A stretch of 64,000 nucleotides of DNA, from the NCBI GenBank assembly GCA_017427885.1, contig JAFRRW010000011.1, positions 496,001 through 560,000 of the forward strand, read 5' to 3'. The stretch's first letter is position 1; every line of letters starts with the position of its first letter. The position numbers and the translations under genes were made by a program. The notes under the pieces were generated by a model. That model was not told the origin of the DNA and ran no database searches. It saw only the letters and a list, made by a program, of their open reading frames with translations. Of this stretch, positions 52,021 through 60,345 are shown one piece after another. The stretch comes from Bacteroidales bacterium. Its GTDB lineage: Bacteria > Bacteroidota > Bacteroidia > Bacteroidales > UBA932.

Positions 52021-52596
52021 ATGAAAAAGTTTCTCACAACTATCTTCGTGGCGGCGGCGTTGCTCGTCTCCTTCAATTCTTCCGCGCAGAGCCAGTGGGG
52101 CTTCGGCGGCGGTTTCATCAGCGGATCCTTCTCCGGCCAGGACAACCCCGGGCACGAGGCCTTCCCCGGATTCTATATTGGAATCGACAGGAACTGGGCC
52201 TTCTCTTCCTTGGAGGGACTTTCCCTCGATCCCGGCGTCAATTTCGTCTATATGTCAAGGGACAAGATACGCCTTCCGATGATCCAGGTCCCCGTCCACA
52301 TCAAGTATTCGGTCGATCTCGGTCCTGACGTAAGGGGAGCACTCTACACCGGTCCGACATTCAATTTCGGAATGGTGTCGAACGGATTCTCCAAAGACGA
52401 CATTTATCCATTGCTGAGGCTGAAGAGATGGCAGGCCCAGTGGGGCGTCGGAGCTGAATTGACATTCTCCGAGTCCATCGCAGTGAAGGTAGGGTATGAT
52501 CTCGGAATGACGAGGGCTTTCGCCGTAGACGGAGAAGACCCGAAGATCCGCTACAACAGCTTCCACATCGGGGTTGTCTTCCGCGTATTCGAGTAG
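52021..52596 (+). CDS. Small outer-membrane beta-barrel protein
   Basis: A 191-aa protein with signal peptide MKKFLTTIFVAAALLVSFNSSA-Q. Alternating strands (QWGFGGGFISGSFSGQ, RLPMIQVPVHIKYSVDL, AQWGVGAELTFSE) end in FHIGVVFRVFE, the pattern of a PorT/OmpW-like eight-stranded barrel. The start at 52021 gives the signal peptide; the longer frame begins inside the promoter. Function is unknown. It converges on the MGMT gene with a 9-base gap. Confidence 0.7.
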   Translation: MKKFLTTIFVAAALLVSFNSSAQSQWGFGGGFISGSFSGQDNPGHEAFPGFYIGIDRNWAFSSLEGLSLDPGVNFVYMSRDKIRLPMIQVPVHIKYSVDLGPDVRGALYTGPTFNFGMVSNGFSKDDIYPLLRLKRWQAQWGVGAELTFSESIAVKVGYDLGMTRAFAVDGEDPKIRYNSFHIGVVFRVFE

Positions 52597-52605
52597 GAGA
52601 TATCC

Positions 52606-53175
52606 CTATAAACCGAATTCCAAGGCTATCAGGTTTCGCTTGATAGCCTTTCCGTGTTCATATTCCCCGAAGTCCACGGCGTCGAGCAGGTAGAGGTCCC
52701 TTCCCTCGAAGAGGGTGCTCTGGGCGTTCTCCCGGATTTCCGCGATCTTGTCGATGGATTCCTTGGGGACGATGAGATGGCAGGGGATGATGAAGGCCAC
52801 GGGGTTGCAAGCAACGGCGTGGGCCACGGCCCTGACTCCGGCGGGATTGTCGCAGAGGGCCGCGAAATCACTGTAACTGTACAGTTTGCGCGACGGGGCA
52901 TATTTCCCTTCGTTATGGTTCAGGGAGAAAAGTTTTTCCCAGACCTTTTTCTGGAAGGAAGACCCGAACAGGTAAAGGTCTTCCCAGGCGGTGTTCTTTG
53001 CAAGGGCGGTGAGGTCGGAAGTGCTTATTTTTTCAGTTGACACCGAAGCTACGAGAGAGGGACTCTGCCGGGCTATTGTCCCGGCGATCCTGGCCAGGTG
53101 GCCGTAAGTCATCGAGACGGAGGCTATCCGTCCGTCCACCCGGGTTACAATCCATTCGTTTTCAGTCTTTTTCAT
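52606..53175 (-). CDS. Methylated-DNA-protein-cysteine methyltransferase-like protein
   Basis: A 189-aa protein of the MGMT family, which removes alkyl groups from O6-guanine by transfer to its own cysteine. The C-terminal HTH (SDFAALCDNPAGVRAVAHAV) and active site IIPCHLIVPK (Cys132) are present. The common PCHR is PCHL here, and the tail (EIRENAQSTLFEGRDLYLLD) is longer than usual. Start ATG overlaps the GH88 stop by 4 bases, an odd partner. Repair activity is likely but the Arg-to-Leu change leaves some doubt. Confidence 0.82.
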   Translation of the reverse strand: MKKTENEWIVTRVDGRIASVSMTYGHLARIAGTIARQSPSLVASVSTEKISTSDLTALAKNTAWEDLYLFGSSFQKKVWEKLFSLNHNEGKYAPSRKLYSYSDFAALCDNPAGVRAVAHAVACNPVAFIIPCHLIVPKESIDKIAEIRENAQSTLFEGRDLYLLDAVDFGEYEHGKAIKRNLIALEFGL

Positions 53176-54356
53176 TTGAAGTCGCGATTTACCAGGCGCA
53201 AGACGGCCTCGAGGAAATAATAGTCGCCATATGAGAGAGGGGTGTCGATTTCGCTGTTGTTGGGACGATGTCCCACCCCGTGTTTAAGGAGGAAGTTCCC
53301 GTTTTCGCCGGGCTCCGCAAGATACTCTGCGGAGGCGAGGGTTCGGACCTGTCTCTTCGCCGTTTCAAGGCACCTGTCGGCCAGGGCTTTCTTCCTGGCA
53401 TATTTGGACAGTTCTGCGAAGGCGGAAGCCATTATGGCCCCGGCCGATGAGTCGCGCAGGTCCCCTTCCGGGGCGTCGAAATCCCAACGGGGGATCCCGT
53501 CTTCAGGAAGCCTGTCAAGGAGCGTCCTGGCGATGTTCTCAGCCTGAGTGAGATAAGCCTTGTCCCCGGTCTCGCGGTACATCATCGTGTATCCGTACAG
53601 GCCCCAGGCCTGCCCGCGCGCCCACGCTGAGTCGTCGGAGAGCCCCTGGTGCGTCTGCTTTGCGATGACTTCCCCTGTCTGTGGATCGTAGTCCACGACG
53701 TGCCAGGTGGTGTAGTCCGGCCGGAAATGGTTGGCCTTCGTGGTGTTGGCGTGCGTCTTTGCGACCTTCAGGAATTCCTTGTCGCCGAAGAGGCGGGAGG
53801 CGGATGTGAGTATCTCGAGGTTCATCATATTGTCTATGATGACGGGATATTTCCACTTGGGGTTGTCCCAGCTCCTGGTTGCCCCGACCACGGGTGAGAA
53901 CCGCGAGGCCAGGCACTCCGCTCCTTTGCGGATCGTGGGGAGCCAGGCCTCGTCGCCGGTCGCCCGGTAGGCATTGCCGAAACTGCAGTTGATCTGGAAG
54001 CCGATGTCGTGGCTGAAACCGCCGTCGGTGAGTCCGGCCAGCTTGAGGGTGTTTTTCTCCGCAAGGGCCTTGAATTCAGGATCTTCCGTGTATTTATAAA
54101 TAAGCCATAGGCTTCCGGGGAAGAATCCGCTCACCCAGTCCCCGACCGGGGCGTCCACAGCCTTTCCGTCGACGAAAGACTTCGGAATCCGGTCATCGGC
54201 GAGCCTTTTGTCCATAGCCTTGTACTGGACTTGCGCTAGGTCGAACACCCTGTCGGCCAGTTCCTGTATGGTTCCGCCTTCCTTGTCCCGGGGGCCGGAA
54301 CAGGCGGTTGCCACGGAAAGCACCACGGCGAAGGTGAGGAATTTCAAGAATTTCAT
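53172..54356 (-). CDS. GH88 unsaturated glucuronyl hydrolase, lipoprotein
   Basis: A 394-aa lipoprotein (SVATAC, Cys19). GH88 enzymes release the unsaturated uronic acid that polysaccharide lyases leave at the non-reducing end. The (alpha/alpha)6 fold shows VSGFFPGSLWLIYKY, FSHDIGF (Asp117) and VIIDNMMNLE (Asp176), matching the two key Asp residues of the family, and SAWARGQAWGLYGY. It lies 12 bases after the lyase gene, so the two form a pathway pair: lyase, then GH88. Confidence 0.92.
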   Translation of the reverse strand: MKFLKFLTFAVVLSVATACSGPRDKEGGTIQELADRVFDLAQVQYKAMDKRLADDRIPKSFVDGKAVDAPVGDWVSGFFPGSLWLIYKYTEDPEFKALAEKNTLKLAGLTDGGFSHDIGFQINCSFGNAYRATGDEAWLPTIRKGAECLASRFSPVVGATRSWDNPKWKYPVIIDNMMNLEILTSASRLFGDKEFLKVAKTHANTTKANHFRPDYTTWHVVDYDPQTGEVIAKQTHQGLSDDSAWARGQAWGLYGYTMMYRETGDKAYLTQAENIARTLLDRLPEDGIPRWDFDAPEGDLRDSSAGAIMASAFAELSKYARKKALADRCLETAKRQVRTLASAEYLAEPGENGNFLLKHGVGHRPNNSEIDTPLSYGDYYFLEAVLRLVNRDFK

Positions 54357-54368
54357 CCCGTAATGATT

Positions 54369-56465
54369 CTAGAGTTCTTCAAGCTGGTACCTGATCTTCG
54401 GGGAAATGTCCTCCTGAGCCTTCTGCTTCCCGTTGAACACATACCTGTTATTGCGGGAGACGAGGTTCCTGGCGGCGGAACTGCTGACCGCGAAGCCGTT
54501 GTTGTACCAGATGGTGTTGTCTTCGACGGTTATGTTCTCCGAAGGGGCGGCAAGGTAGTCGATGAACACTCCGCAGGCGTCGTTCGCCTCAATGAGGCAG
54601 CCCTTCACGGTAAGGTCGCGGCTGTCCGATGCCGTCACCCCGTGCCAGTTGTTCCTGGAGATTTCGCATCCTTCTATATCCACTCCGAAGCAGCTCTTGA
54701 GTACGATTCCGGATCCCTTGAAAGAGCAGTCGAGGCGGGAATTGACTATTTTCACGTCCTCGCACCTCTGGAGGAGGAGGTTGTGCTGGATGCGGTCGCC
54801 CGGCACCACGTGGGAGCCGTTCTCGGTGAAGTCGCAGCTTTCGATATTCAGTCCCTTCGTATCTGAAAAATACACTCCGTTGCGGGAGAAGTTCATCACG
54901 GTGAGGTTCCTGAGTGTGATGTTGGTATGCGGGGCGTCCACGTCTCCCTGGCAGAAGAGGCCGTTGAGGCTGTTGCCGAGGCGGGCGTCACGGGAAAAAC
55001 GTCCGGTGTTGGGGTCGTATCCGGGACTGTGGTCCCAGGCCCCGTCGATCACGAAGTCGCAGAGGGTGACGTCCTTCTGGCCGAAGCCGCTGAAGGCGAA
55101 GGCCGCGTTGAAGATCGTCGGTTCGCACACGAATACGGTTTCCAGTCCCTCCCCCTTGAGGGTGATACCCGTGGGAACGTTGTAGGTCTTCTTCACCTTG
55201 TATTCCCCGGCTTTCAGGAGGATGGTCTTGCCTGAGCCGGCATTGGCGTCAAGGACGGCCTGGAGGTCGTCGCCGGGCTTGACCACGATGGCGTCAGCAG
55301 GGGCGGCGCTGGTCTTTTCCGCTTTCTGCGCTCCCACCATATAGGCTATGGGCGAAGGTTTGACCGGCTGGAGTTCGGCCGGAGCGTCCTTGAAACTGAC
55401 GCTGTGTGAAAGGAGGAATCCCACGACGTCGCGCGTGCCGTTTTCCGTCGCTTTCCTGAGGTAGGGAAGGTCGATTCCCTGCGACGTGTAGTAGTTGAGG
55501 AACCAGGCGTACGTCTCGGAGACGGGATCGTTGCGGTTCCTCAGCGTGGCCGGACCGTAGCAATCCACGTCCTCTCCGGAAATCCATTTCGAGATGTATT
55601 CCAGTCCGAGGGCAAGCCTCTTGTCGGCCGCTTCCATAAGGTTGACTCCCTGGTTGTAGGCCACCCTGGCAGCCTTTGCGAAGAGCCTTTCACCCATCTT
55701 GACGTGGCCCATGTCGCGTGTCATCTCCTGGCACTGGCCGTTCGGCCAGATGTATTTGAGAAGGCTGCCGTTGCATGGGCTGTGGAGGTAGTGATAGACC
55801 GCATTGTCGAACATCTCGCGGTTGTCTGTGAATACCGCCGTGGAGAGGATGGCCTGCAGCAGGGAGCCGTCCCAGTTGCCGTTCGCCTCGGAGGAATAGT
55901 AGCGGATGTAGGGGAACAGGGTCTCCATGAAGAGGGTGTTGGCGCTCCGGGTGTTCTCTTCCGTCCATCCGGGATAGGTATATCTGAGGATTTCGGCCGC
56001 GTTGCAGAATTCGGGCAGGACGAGGCCGATAATGAGTTTGGTGTCGTTCTCGTCGAAACTGCGGAGCCTGCGCGACCACTGGTCGATGATTTCGATCCCC
56101 TTCCTGGCATAGGCCTCGTCTCCGCTGAAATACCACATCAGGGCGCAGGCGTATGCCCTTCCTCCGCTTGCGCTGAACTGCGACGCCCCTATGTCGGGAT
56201 TGTTGTAAGGCCCGCGGATAACCCTCGAGGTGGGCTCCGGAATGAAGTCGAGGTGTCTCCCGTTCTCAAGTTCTTCCACATACCCCTTCCAGGGCTCGTT
56301 CCCTTCCTGGACCTGCGCCTTTATCCATTCGAGGTCGGCCAGGGTCACGTCGATGCCGGGATGTACGAATCCGGAAGCCGCCTTGTCCGGCCCCTTGCAG
56401 GAAAATACAGTCAGCGCCAGGGCGCAGAGCCCGGCCGCAAGCATTGATTTCAAAATGGTTTTCAT
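54369..56465 (-). CDS. Alginate-lyase-fold / beta-helix fusion, lipoprotein
   Basis: A 698-aa lipoprotein (ALTVFSC). Residues about 45-370 form an alginate-lyase-type (alpha/alpha) toroid (HPGIDVTLADLEWIKAQV, YYSSEANGNWDGS, and NGQCQEMTRDMGHVKMGERL near 246-265, which holds the likely catalytic His/Tyr region). Residues about 395-690 are a right-handed parallel beta-helix (IVVKPGDDLQAVLDANAGSG, then repeats such as NITVEDNTIWYNNG), as in pectate lyases. Start at 56465 follows the promoter. With GH88 next to it, the substrate is a uronic-acid polysaccharide; which one is open. Confidence 0.8.
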   Translation of the reverse strand: MKTILKSMLAAGLCALALTVFSCKGPDKAASGFVHPGIDVTLADLEWIKAQVQEGNEPWKGYVEELENGRHLDFIPEPTSRVIRGPYNNPDIGASQFSASGGRAYACALMWYFSGDEAYARKGIEIIDQWSRRLRSFDENDTKLIIGLVLPEFCNAAEILRYTYPGWTEENTRSANTLFMETLFPYIRYYSSEANGNWDGSLLQAILSTAVFTDNREMFDNAVYHYLHSPCNGSLLKYIWPNGQCQEMTRDMGHVKMGERLFAKAARVAYNQGVNLMEAADKRLALGLEYISKWISGEDVDCYGPATLRNRNDPVSETYAWFLNYYTSQGIDLPYLRKATENGTRDVVGFLLSHSVSFKDAPAELQPVKPSPIAYMVGAQKAEKTSAAPADAIVVKPGDDLQAVLDANAGSGKTILLKAGEYKVKKTYNVPTGITLKGEGLETVFVCEPTIFNAAFAFSGFGQKDVTLCDFVIDGAWDHSPGYDPNTGRFSRDARLGNSLNGLFCQGDVDAPHTNITLRNLTVMNFSRNGVYFSDTKGLNIESCDFTENGSHVVPGDRIQHNLLLQRCEDVKIVNSRLDCSFKGSGIVLKSCFGVDIEGCEISRNNWHGVTASDSRDLTVKGCLIEANDACGVFIDYLAAPSENITVEDNTIWYNNGFAVSSSAARNLVSRNNRYVFNGKQKAQEDISPKIRYQLEEL

Positions 56466-56492
56466 CCGAAACGGAGTATTGGTTTCAACCCC

Positions 56493-56523
56493 TAAAGATA
56501 GCAAAAAATCATCAACCCGCAAA
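56493..56523 (-). promoter_or_regulatory. Promoter of the lyase-GH88-MGMT operon
   Basis: On the minus strand -33 TTTG (56520-56523), a 19-base spacer and -7 TATCTTTA (56493-56500; last base A instead of G). Confidence 0.5.
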
Positions 56524-56567
56524 GGCCTTTCCTGCAGTTGCACAAGCGTTTAAAGCCTGTTGAAAAC

Positions 56568-56598
56568 TTTGTTAATTGGATTTTTATATGTATATTTG
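56568..56598 (+). promoter_or_regulatory. Promoter of the rpsL-rpsG-fusA-rpsJ operon
   Basis: -33 TTTG at 56568-56571, a 19-base spacer, and -7 TATATTTG at 56591-56598, followed by CAG and a hairpin. Confidence 0.8.
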
Positions 56599-56601
56599 CA
56601 G

Positions 56602-56617
56602 CCCCCTGAAAAGGGGG
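56602..56617 (+). other. 5' leader hairpin of the rpsL operon
   Basis: CCCCCT GAAA AGGGGG, a perfect 6-bp stem with a GNRA tetraloop, starting 3 bases after the -7 box, at or near +1. The rest of the 33-base leader is A/T-rich and unstructured. Confidence 0.7.
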
Positions 56618-56650
56618 TATAAAACATAAATAATAGATTAACAATCATTT

Positions 56651-57034
56651 ATGCCCACAATTCAACAACTTGTTCGCAAAGGACGCGAGGTTGAAACCGT
56701 AAAGAGCAAATCTCGCGCGCTGGATGCTTGTCCTCAGAAGAGGGGCGTATGCCTTAGGGTTTATACCACAACCCCTAAGAAACCTAACTCCGCAATGAGA
56801 AAGGTTGCCCGTGTACGTCTTACCAACTCCAATGAGGTCAACGCATACATCCCGGGCGAGGGCCACAACCTCCAGGAGCACTCCATCGTGCTTGTCCGCG
56901 GAGGCCGTGTAAAGGACCTTCCCGGTGTACGTTACCACATCCTTAGAGGAGCTTTGGATACCGCAGGCGTTGAGGGCAGGACCCAGTCCCGTTCCCTTTA
57001 TGGCGCCAAGAGGCCGAAGAAATCTAAGAAGTAA
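56651..57034 (+). CDS. rpsL: 30S ribosomal protein S12
   Basis: A 127-aa decoding-centre protein. [13 protein letters not shown] at the start, [20 protein letters not shown] with the Lys that streptomycin resistance alters, and [19 protein letters not shown] at the end are all conserved, and the usual lysine (TPKKPN) is present, which predicts streptomycin sensitivity at this site. It is the first gene of the str-type operon. Confidence 0.99.
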   Translation: MPTIQQLVRKGREVETVKSKSRALDACPQKRGVCLRVYTTTPKKPNSAMRKVARVRLTNSNEVNAYIPGEGHNLQEHSIVLVRGGRVKDLPGVRYHILRGALDTAGVEGRTQSRSLYGAKRPKKSKK

Positions 57035-57064
57035 TCTTTTTAATCACCTAACTGTTTTTTCAAA

Positions 57065-57541
57065 ATGAGAAAAGCGAAGCCTAAGAAGAGAATTCTACTT
57101 CCTGATCCCAAGTTCCACGACATCGAGGTTACCCGTTTCGTGAACAACTTGATGCTGCAGGGGAAGAAGAGTATCGCGTATTCTATTTTTTACGATGCCA
57201 TCGATTTGGTAGGCGAGAAGATGAAAGATTCTGACAAGGCTCCCATAGATATATGGAAGAAAGCTCTCGAAAACGTGACTCCCCAGATCGAGGTGAAGTC
57301 GCGTCGTGTAGGAGGTGCCAACTTCCAGGTGCCTACGGAGTTGCGTCCCGAAAGGAAAGTTTCCCTTTCGATGAAGAACCTCATCGGATACGCTCGTAAG
57401 CGCTCCGGCCACTCAATGGCCGAAAAACTCTGCGCCGAGATCGTCGCCGCCTACAACAACGAAGGCGGGGCATTCAAGAGAAAGGAAGACATGCACAAGA
57501 TGGCCGAGGCCAACAAGGCCTTTGCCCACTTCCGTTTCTAA
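57065..57541 (+). CDS. rpsG: 30S ribosomal protein S7
   Basis: A 158-aa protein that nucleates the 30S head on 16S r[22 protein letters not shown] at the start and the internal [20 protein letters not shown] are conserved. It lies 30 bases after rpsL and 15 bases before fusA. In other bacteria S7 represses its own operon; no such site can be pointed to here. Confidence 0.99.
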   Translation: MRKAKPKKRILLPDPKFHDIEVTRFVNNLMLQGKKSIAYSIFYDAIDLVGEKMKDSDKAPIDIWKKALENVTPQIEVKSRRVGGANFQVPTELRPERKVSLSMKNLIGYARKRSGHSMAEKLCAEIVAAYNNEGGAFKRKEDMHKMAEANKAFAHFRF

Positions 57542-57556
57542 TCCTTCCGGTTGCAG

Positions 57557-59701
57557 ATGTCCCAAAGAGATCTTCAATACACCAGGAACATCGGTATCAT
57601 CGCCCACATCGATGCCGGGAAGACCACCACGTCCGAACGCATCCTTTACTATACCGGCAAGATCCACAAGATCGGTGAGGTACACGAGGGTGCGGCCACG
57701 ATGGACTGGATGGTCCAGGAGCAGGAGAGGGGAATCACCATCACCTCCGCTGCTACCACGGCGTTCTGGCACTACAATGGGAAGACTTTCCAGCTCAATC
57801 TCATTGATACTCCGGGACACGTGGACTTCACGGTCGAGGTGGAGAGGTGCCTGAGGGTTCTCGACGGGTGTGTTGCCACGTTCGACGCCGTCGGACGCGT
57901 CCAGCCCCAGTCGGAGACCGTCTGGCGCCAGGCCGACAAGTTCCGGGTGCCGAAGATCGCTTACGTGAACAAAATGGACCGCGTCGGCGCTGATTTCCTC
58001 GCCTGTGTCGAGGATATCAGGGCCAAGTTCGGCACCAATCCTGTTCCCGTCTGCCTCCCTATCGGGGCAGAGGACAAATTCCAGGGAATCGTCGACCTTC
58101 TCGGCCGTAAGGCCATCATCTACGATTCCGACAACGAGGAACTCATCAACTTCCGTGAAGAACCCGTTCCCGAAGACATGCTGGACGAGGTCGAACTCTG
58201 GAGGGACAGGCTGGTTCAGGCTGCCGCCGAGTGCGACGACGACCTCATGGAGAAATATTTCGACGATCCGGATTCCGTCACGGTGGAAGAAGTCGTCGCA
58301 GCCCTGCGCAAGGGTACCATTTCGATGAAACTGGTCCCCGCCACCTGCGGCTCTTCCTACAAGGACAAAGGCGTGCAGTTCCTGCTGGACTGCATAGTCC
58401 GCTATCTTCCTTCTCCCCTGGACATCGGCGCCATCAAGGGCACCGTTCCGGCTACGGGGCAGGAGAAAGAACTTCTCCCAGACGCCTCCAAGCCTTTCTG
58501 CGGACTCGTGTTCAAGATTGCCACCGATCCCTTCGTGGGTCGTCTGGCCTACATAAGGGCCTATTCGGGAACTCTCGATTCGGGCACTTCCGTCCTGAAC
58601 ACCCGCACCGGCAGGAAAGAGAGGGTGAACAGGCTCTACCAGATGCACTCCAACCACCAGAATCCCATCGATGCCCTGGAGGCCGGAGACATCGGAGCCG
58701 CCATCGGTTTCAAGGATCTCCGCACAGGAGACACCATCTGTGACGAGCGTCATCCCGTTTTCCTCGAGTCGATGGAGTTCCCCGAGCCCGTCATCGGGAT
58801 CGCGGTGGAGCCCAAGACCCAGACCGACCTGGACAGGCTGGACATTTCCCTGGCGAAGATTTCAGAAGAGGATCCCACGTTCACCGTGAAGGCTGACACT
58901 GAAACTGGCCAGACCATCATCAGCGGTATGGGAGAACTCCACCTGGACATCATCGTCGACCGTCTCCGCAGGGAGTTCGGTGTGGAAATCAACCAGGGCG
59001 CTCCCCACGTCAATTACCGTGAGGCGGTCACGTCCACCGTACAGTGGCACGAACTGTTCAGGAAACAGACTGGAGGACGCGGGAAGTTCGCAGATATCGT
59101 GTGCGAGATCGGACCTGCCGACGAGGGAGTCAACGGGCTCCAGTTCGACAGCCAGGTCAAGGGTGGTAACATTCCGAAGGAATTCATCCCCAGCATCCAG
59201 AAGGGATTCGAGGCCGCAATGGCCAACGGAGTCCTTGCCGGAAACGAGATGCAGTCCCTGAAAGTTACCGTCCTTGACGGTTCCTTCCACCCGGTGGATT
59301 CCGACCAGCTTTCCTTCGAGATGGCGGCCCGCCAGGCTTTCCGCCATGCGTGCCCCAAATGCCATCCGGTCCTCCTCGAGCCCATAATGAGCCTCGAGGT
59401 GGTGACCCCGGAGGAGTATATGGGAGACATCGTGGGAGACCTCAACCGCAGGCGCGGCCAGATAAGTGCAATGGATTCCTCGGCCAACGGAGCCAGGATC
59501 ATAAAGGCGTTCGTCCCGCTTGCCGAGCAGTTCGGCTACGTGACTGTCCTCCGTACCCTGTCCTCCGGCCGGGCCACCAGCACGATGACGTTCCATCATT
59601 ATGCGGAAGTCCCCGCCTCTCTCGCCAGAGCGATCGTGGAGAGAAGCGGATATCGTCTTCCGGAAGATTTTTATTCAGATTCTACAGAGAATAACAATTA
59701 A
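57557..59701 (+). CDS. fusA: Elongation factor G
   Basis: A 714-aa GTPase that drives translocation on the ribosome. G1 AHIDAGKTT, switch [13 protein letters not shown]3 DTPGHVDF and G4 NKMD are all intact. Domain IV begins near residue 480, and [17 protein letters not shown] marks domain V. ATG at 57557 is preferred over a TTG two codons earlier. Codon use is highly biased, as expected for an abundant protein. Confidence 0.99.
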   Translation: MSQRDLQYTRNIGIIAHIDAGKTTTSERILYYTGKIHKIGEVHEGAATMDWMVQEQERGITITSAATTAFWHYNGKTFQLNLIDTPGHVDFTVEVERCLRVLDGCVATFDAVGRVQPQSETVWRQADKFRVPKIAYVNKMDRVGADFLACVEDIRAKFGTNPVPVCLPIGAEDKFQGIVDLLGRKAIIYDSDNEELINFREEPVPEDMLDEVELWRDRLVQAAAECDDDLMEKYFDDPDSVTVEEVVAALRKGTISMKLVPATCGSSYKDKGVQFLLDCIVRYLPSPLDIGAIKGTVPATGQEKELLPDASKPFCGLVFKIATDPFVGRLAYIRAYSGTLDSGTSVLNTRTGRKERVNRLYQMHSNHQNPIDALEAGDIGAAIGFKDLRTGDTICDERHPVFLESMEFPEPVIGIAVEPKTQTDLDRLDISLAKISEEDPTFTVKADTETGQTIISGMGELHLDIIVDRLRREFGVEINQGAPHVNYREAVTSTVQWHELFRKQTGGRGKFADIVCEIGPADEGVNGLQFDSQVKGGNIPKEFIPSIQKGFEAAMANGVLAGNEMQSLKVTVLDGSFHPVDSDQLSFEMAARQAFRHACPKCHPVLLEPIMSLEVVTPEEYMGDIVGDLNRRRGQISAMDSSANGARIIKAFVPLAEQFGYVTVLRTLSSGRATSTMTFHHYAEVPASLARAIVERSGYRLPEDFYSDSTENNN

Positions 59702-59706
59702 TCGAT

Positions 59707-60012
59707 ATGAGTCAAAAAATCAGAATCAAGCTCAAATCATTCGACCACTCGCTCGTCGACAAGTCGGCGGCGAAGATTGTCGACACGGTGAAGGCCAGCG
59801 GCGCAAAGGTCAACGGCCCCATTCCTCTTCCTACCAACAAGAAGATTTTCACCGTCAACCGCTCGACTTTCGTCAACAAGAAAGCCCGCGAGCAGTTCGA
59901 ACTCGACTCCTATTGCAGGCTCCTGGACATCGACGACAGCAATGCAAAGACCGTCGACGCCCTCATGAAGCTCGAGCTTCCTTCGGGAGTTGAAGTCGAA
60001 ATCAAGGTCTGA
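59707..60012 (+). CDS. rpsJ: 30S ribosomal protein S10
   Basis: A 101-aa protein with the conserved start [20 protein letters not shown] and [19 protein letters not shown], which also serves as NusE in antitermination. It lies 5 bases after fusA. rplC would normally follow, but the next features are tRNA-Met and an unrelated symporter, so the ribosomal operon ends here. Confidence 0.99.
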   Translation: MSQKIRIKLKSFDHSLVDKSAAKIVDTVKASGAKVNGPIPLPTNKKIFTVNRSTFVNKKAREQFELDSYCRLLDIDDSNAKTVDALMKLELPSGVEVEIKV

Positions 60013-60046
60013 GGCGCTGTTTAGAACAGTTTCCGAAAAGATTTTG

Positions 60047-60054
60047 TAAATTCG
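60047..60054 (+). promoter_or_regulatory. -7-like box of tRNA-Met
   Basis: TAAATTCG, one base off TAnnTTTG, followed by CAG and then a hairpin, as at the other stable-RNA promoters. No clear -33. Confidence 0.45.
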
Positions 60055-60057
60055 CAG

Positions 60058-60074
60058 GCCGGATTATGTCCGGC
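60058..60074 (+). other. 5' leader hairpin of the tRNA-Met transcript
   Basis: GCCGGA TTATG TCCGGC, a perfect 6-bp stem that starts 3 bases after the -7-like box and ends 24 bases before the tRNA. Confidence 0.55.
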
Positions 60075-60098
60075 ATTGCGCCGGCTTAGGCCGGTTCC

Positions 60099-60172
60099 GG
60101 TCCCATAGCTCAGTTGGTTAGAGCATCTGACTCATAATCAGGGGGTCGTAGGATCATGCCCTACTGGGACCA
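60099..60172 (+). tRNA. tRNA with anticodon CAU (probably elongator tRNA-Met)
   Basis: A 74-base tRNA. Acceptor GGTCCCA pairs with TGGGACC, discriminator A. The anticodon loop CTCATAA gives CAT. The T-stem GTAGG/CCTAC is perfect but its loop is ATCATGC, so bases 54 and 58 are A and T, the reverse of the usual T and A. Elongator Met is favoured; an Ile tRNA read after lysidine modification is the alternative. Confidence 0.88.
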
Positions 60173-60175
60173 CGT

Positions 60176-60206
60176 AAGAAGCCATCGCAGACGCGGTGGC
60201 TTCTTT
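60176..60206 (+). terminator. Terminator of tRNA-Met
   Basis: GAAGCC-A-TCGC / GCG-GT-GGCTTC stem with a small internal loop, followed by TTTCGTG. It begins about 5 bases after the tRNA; the T-run is short. Confidence 0.6.
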
Positions 60207-60321
60207 CGTGTCTACGATGGCCTTCTGTCGAATGAGGGGGCGGACCCCCTCAAACTCCTCCCGGTCGCATCGCTCCGAGATGTTACTATCCTCTCTTCTT
60301 CGATCCGATCGTTTAAAGTGT

Positions 60322-60329
60322 TATCTTTG
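60322..60329 (+). promoter_or_regulatory. -7 box of the symporter gene
   Basis: TATCTTTG, 16 bases before the ATG at 60346. The -33 match is weak. Confidence 0.6.
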
Positions 60330-60345
60330 TACATTAAGAAACGAT

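Noticed and set aside
57413-58753. 446-codon minus-strand frame
   Set aside because: Antisense to fusA and the end of rpsG.
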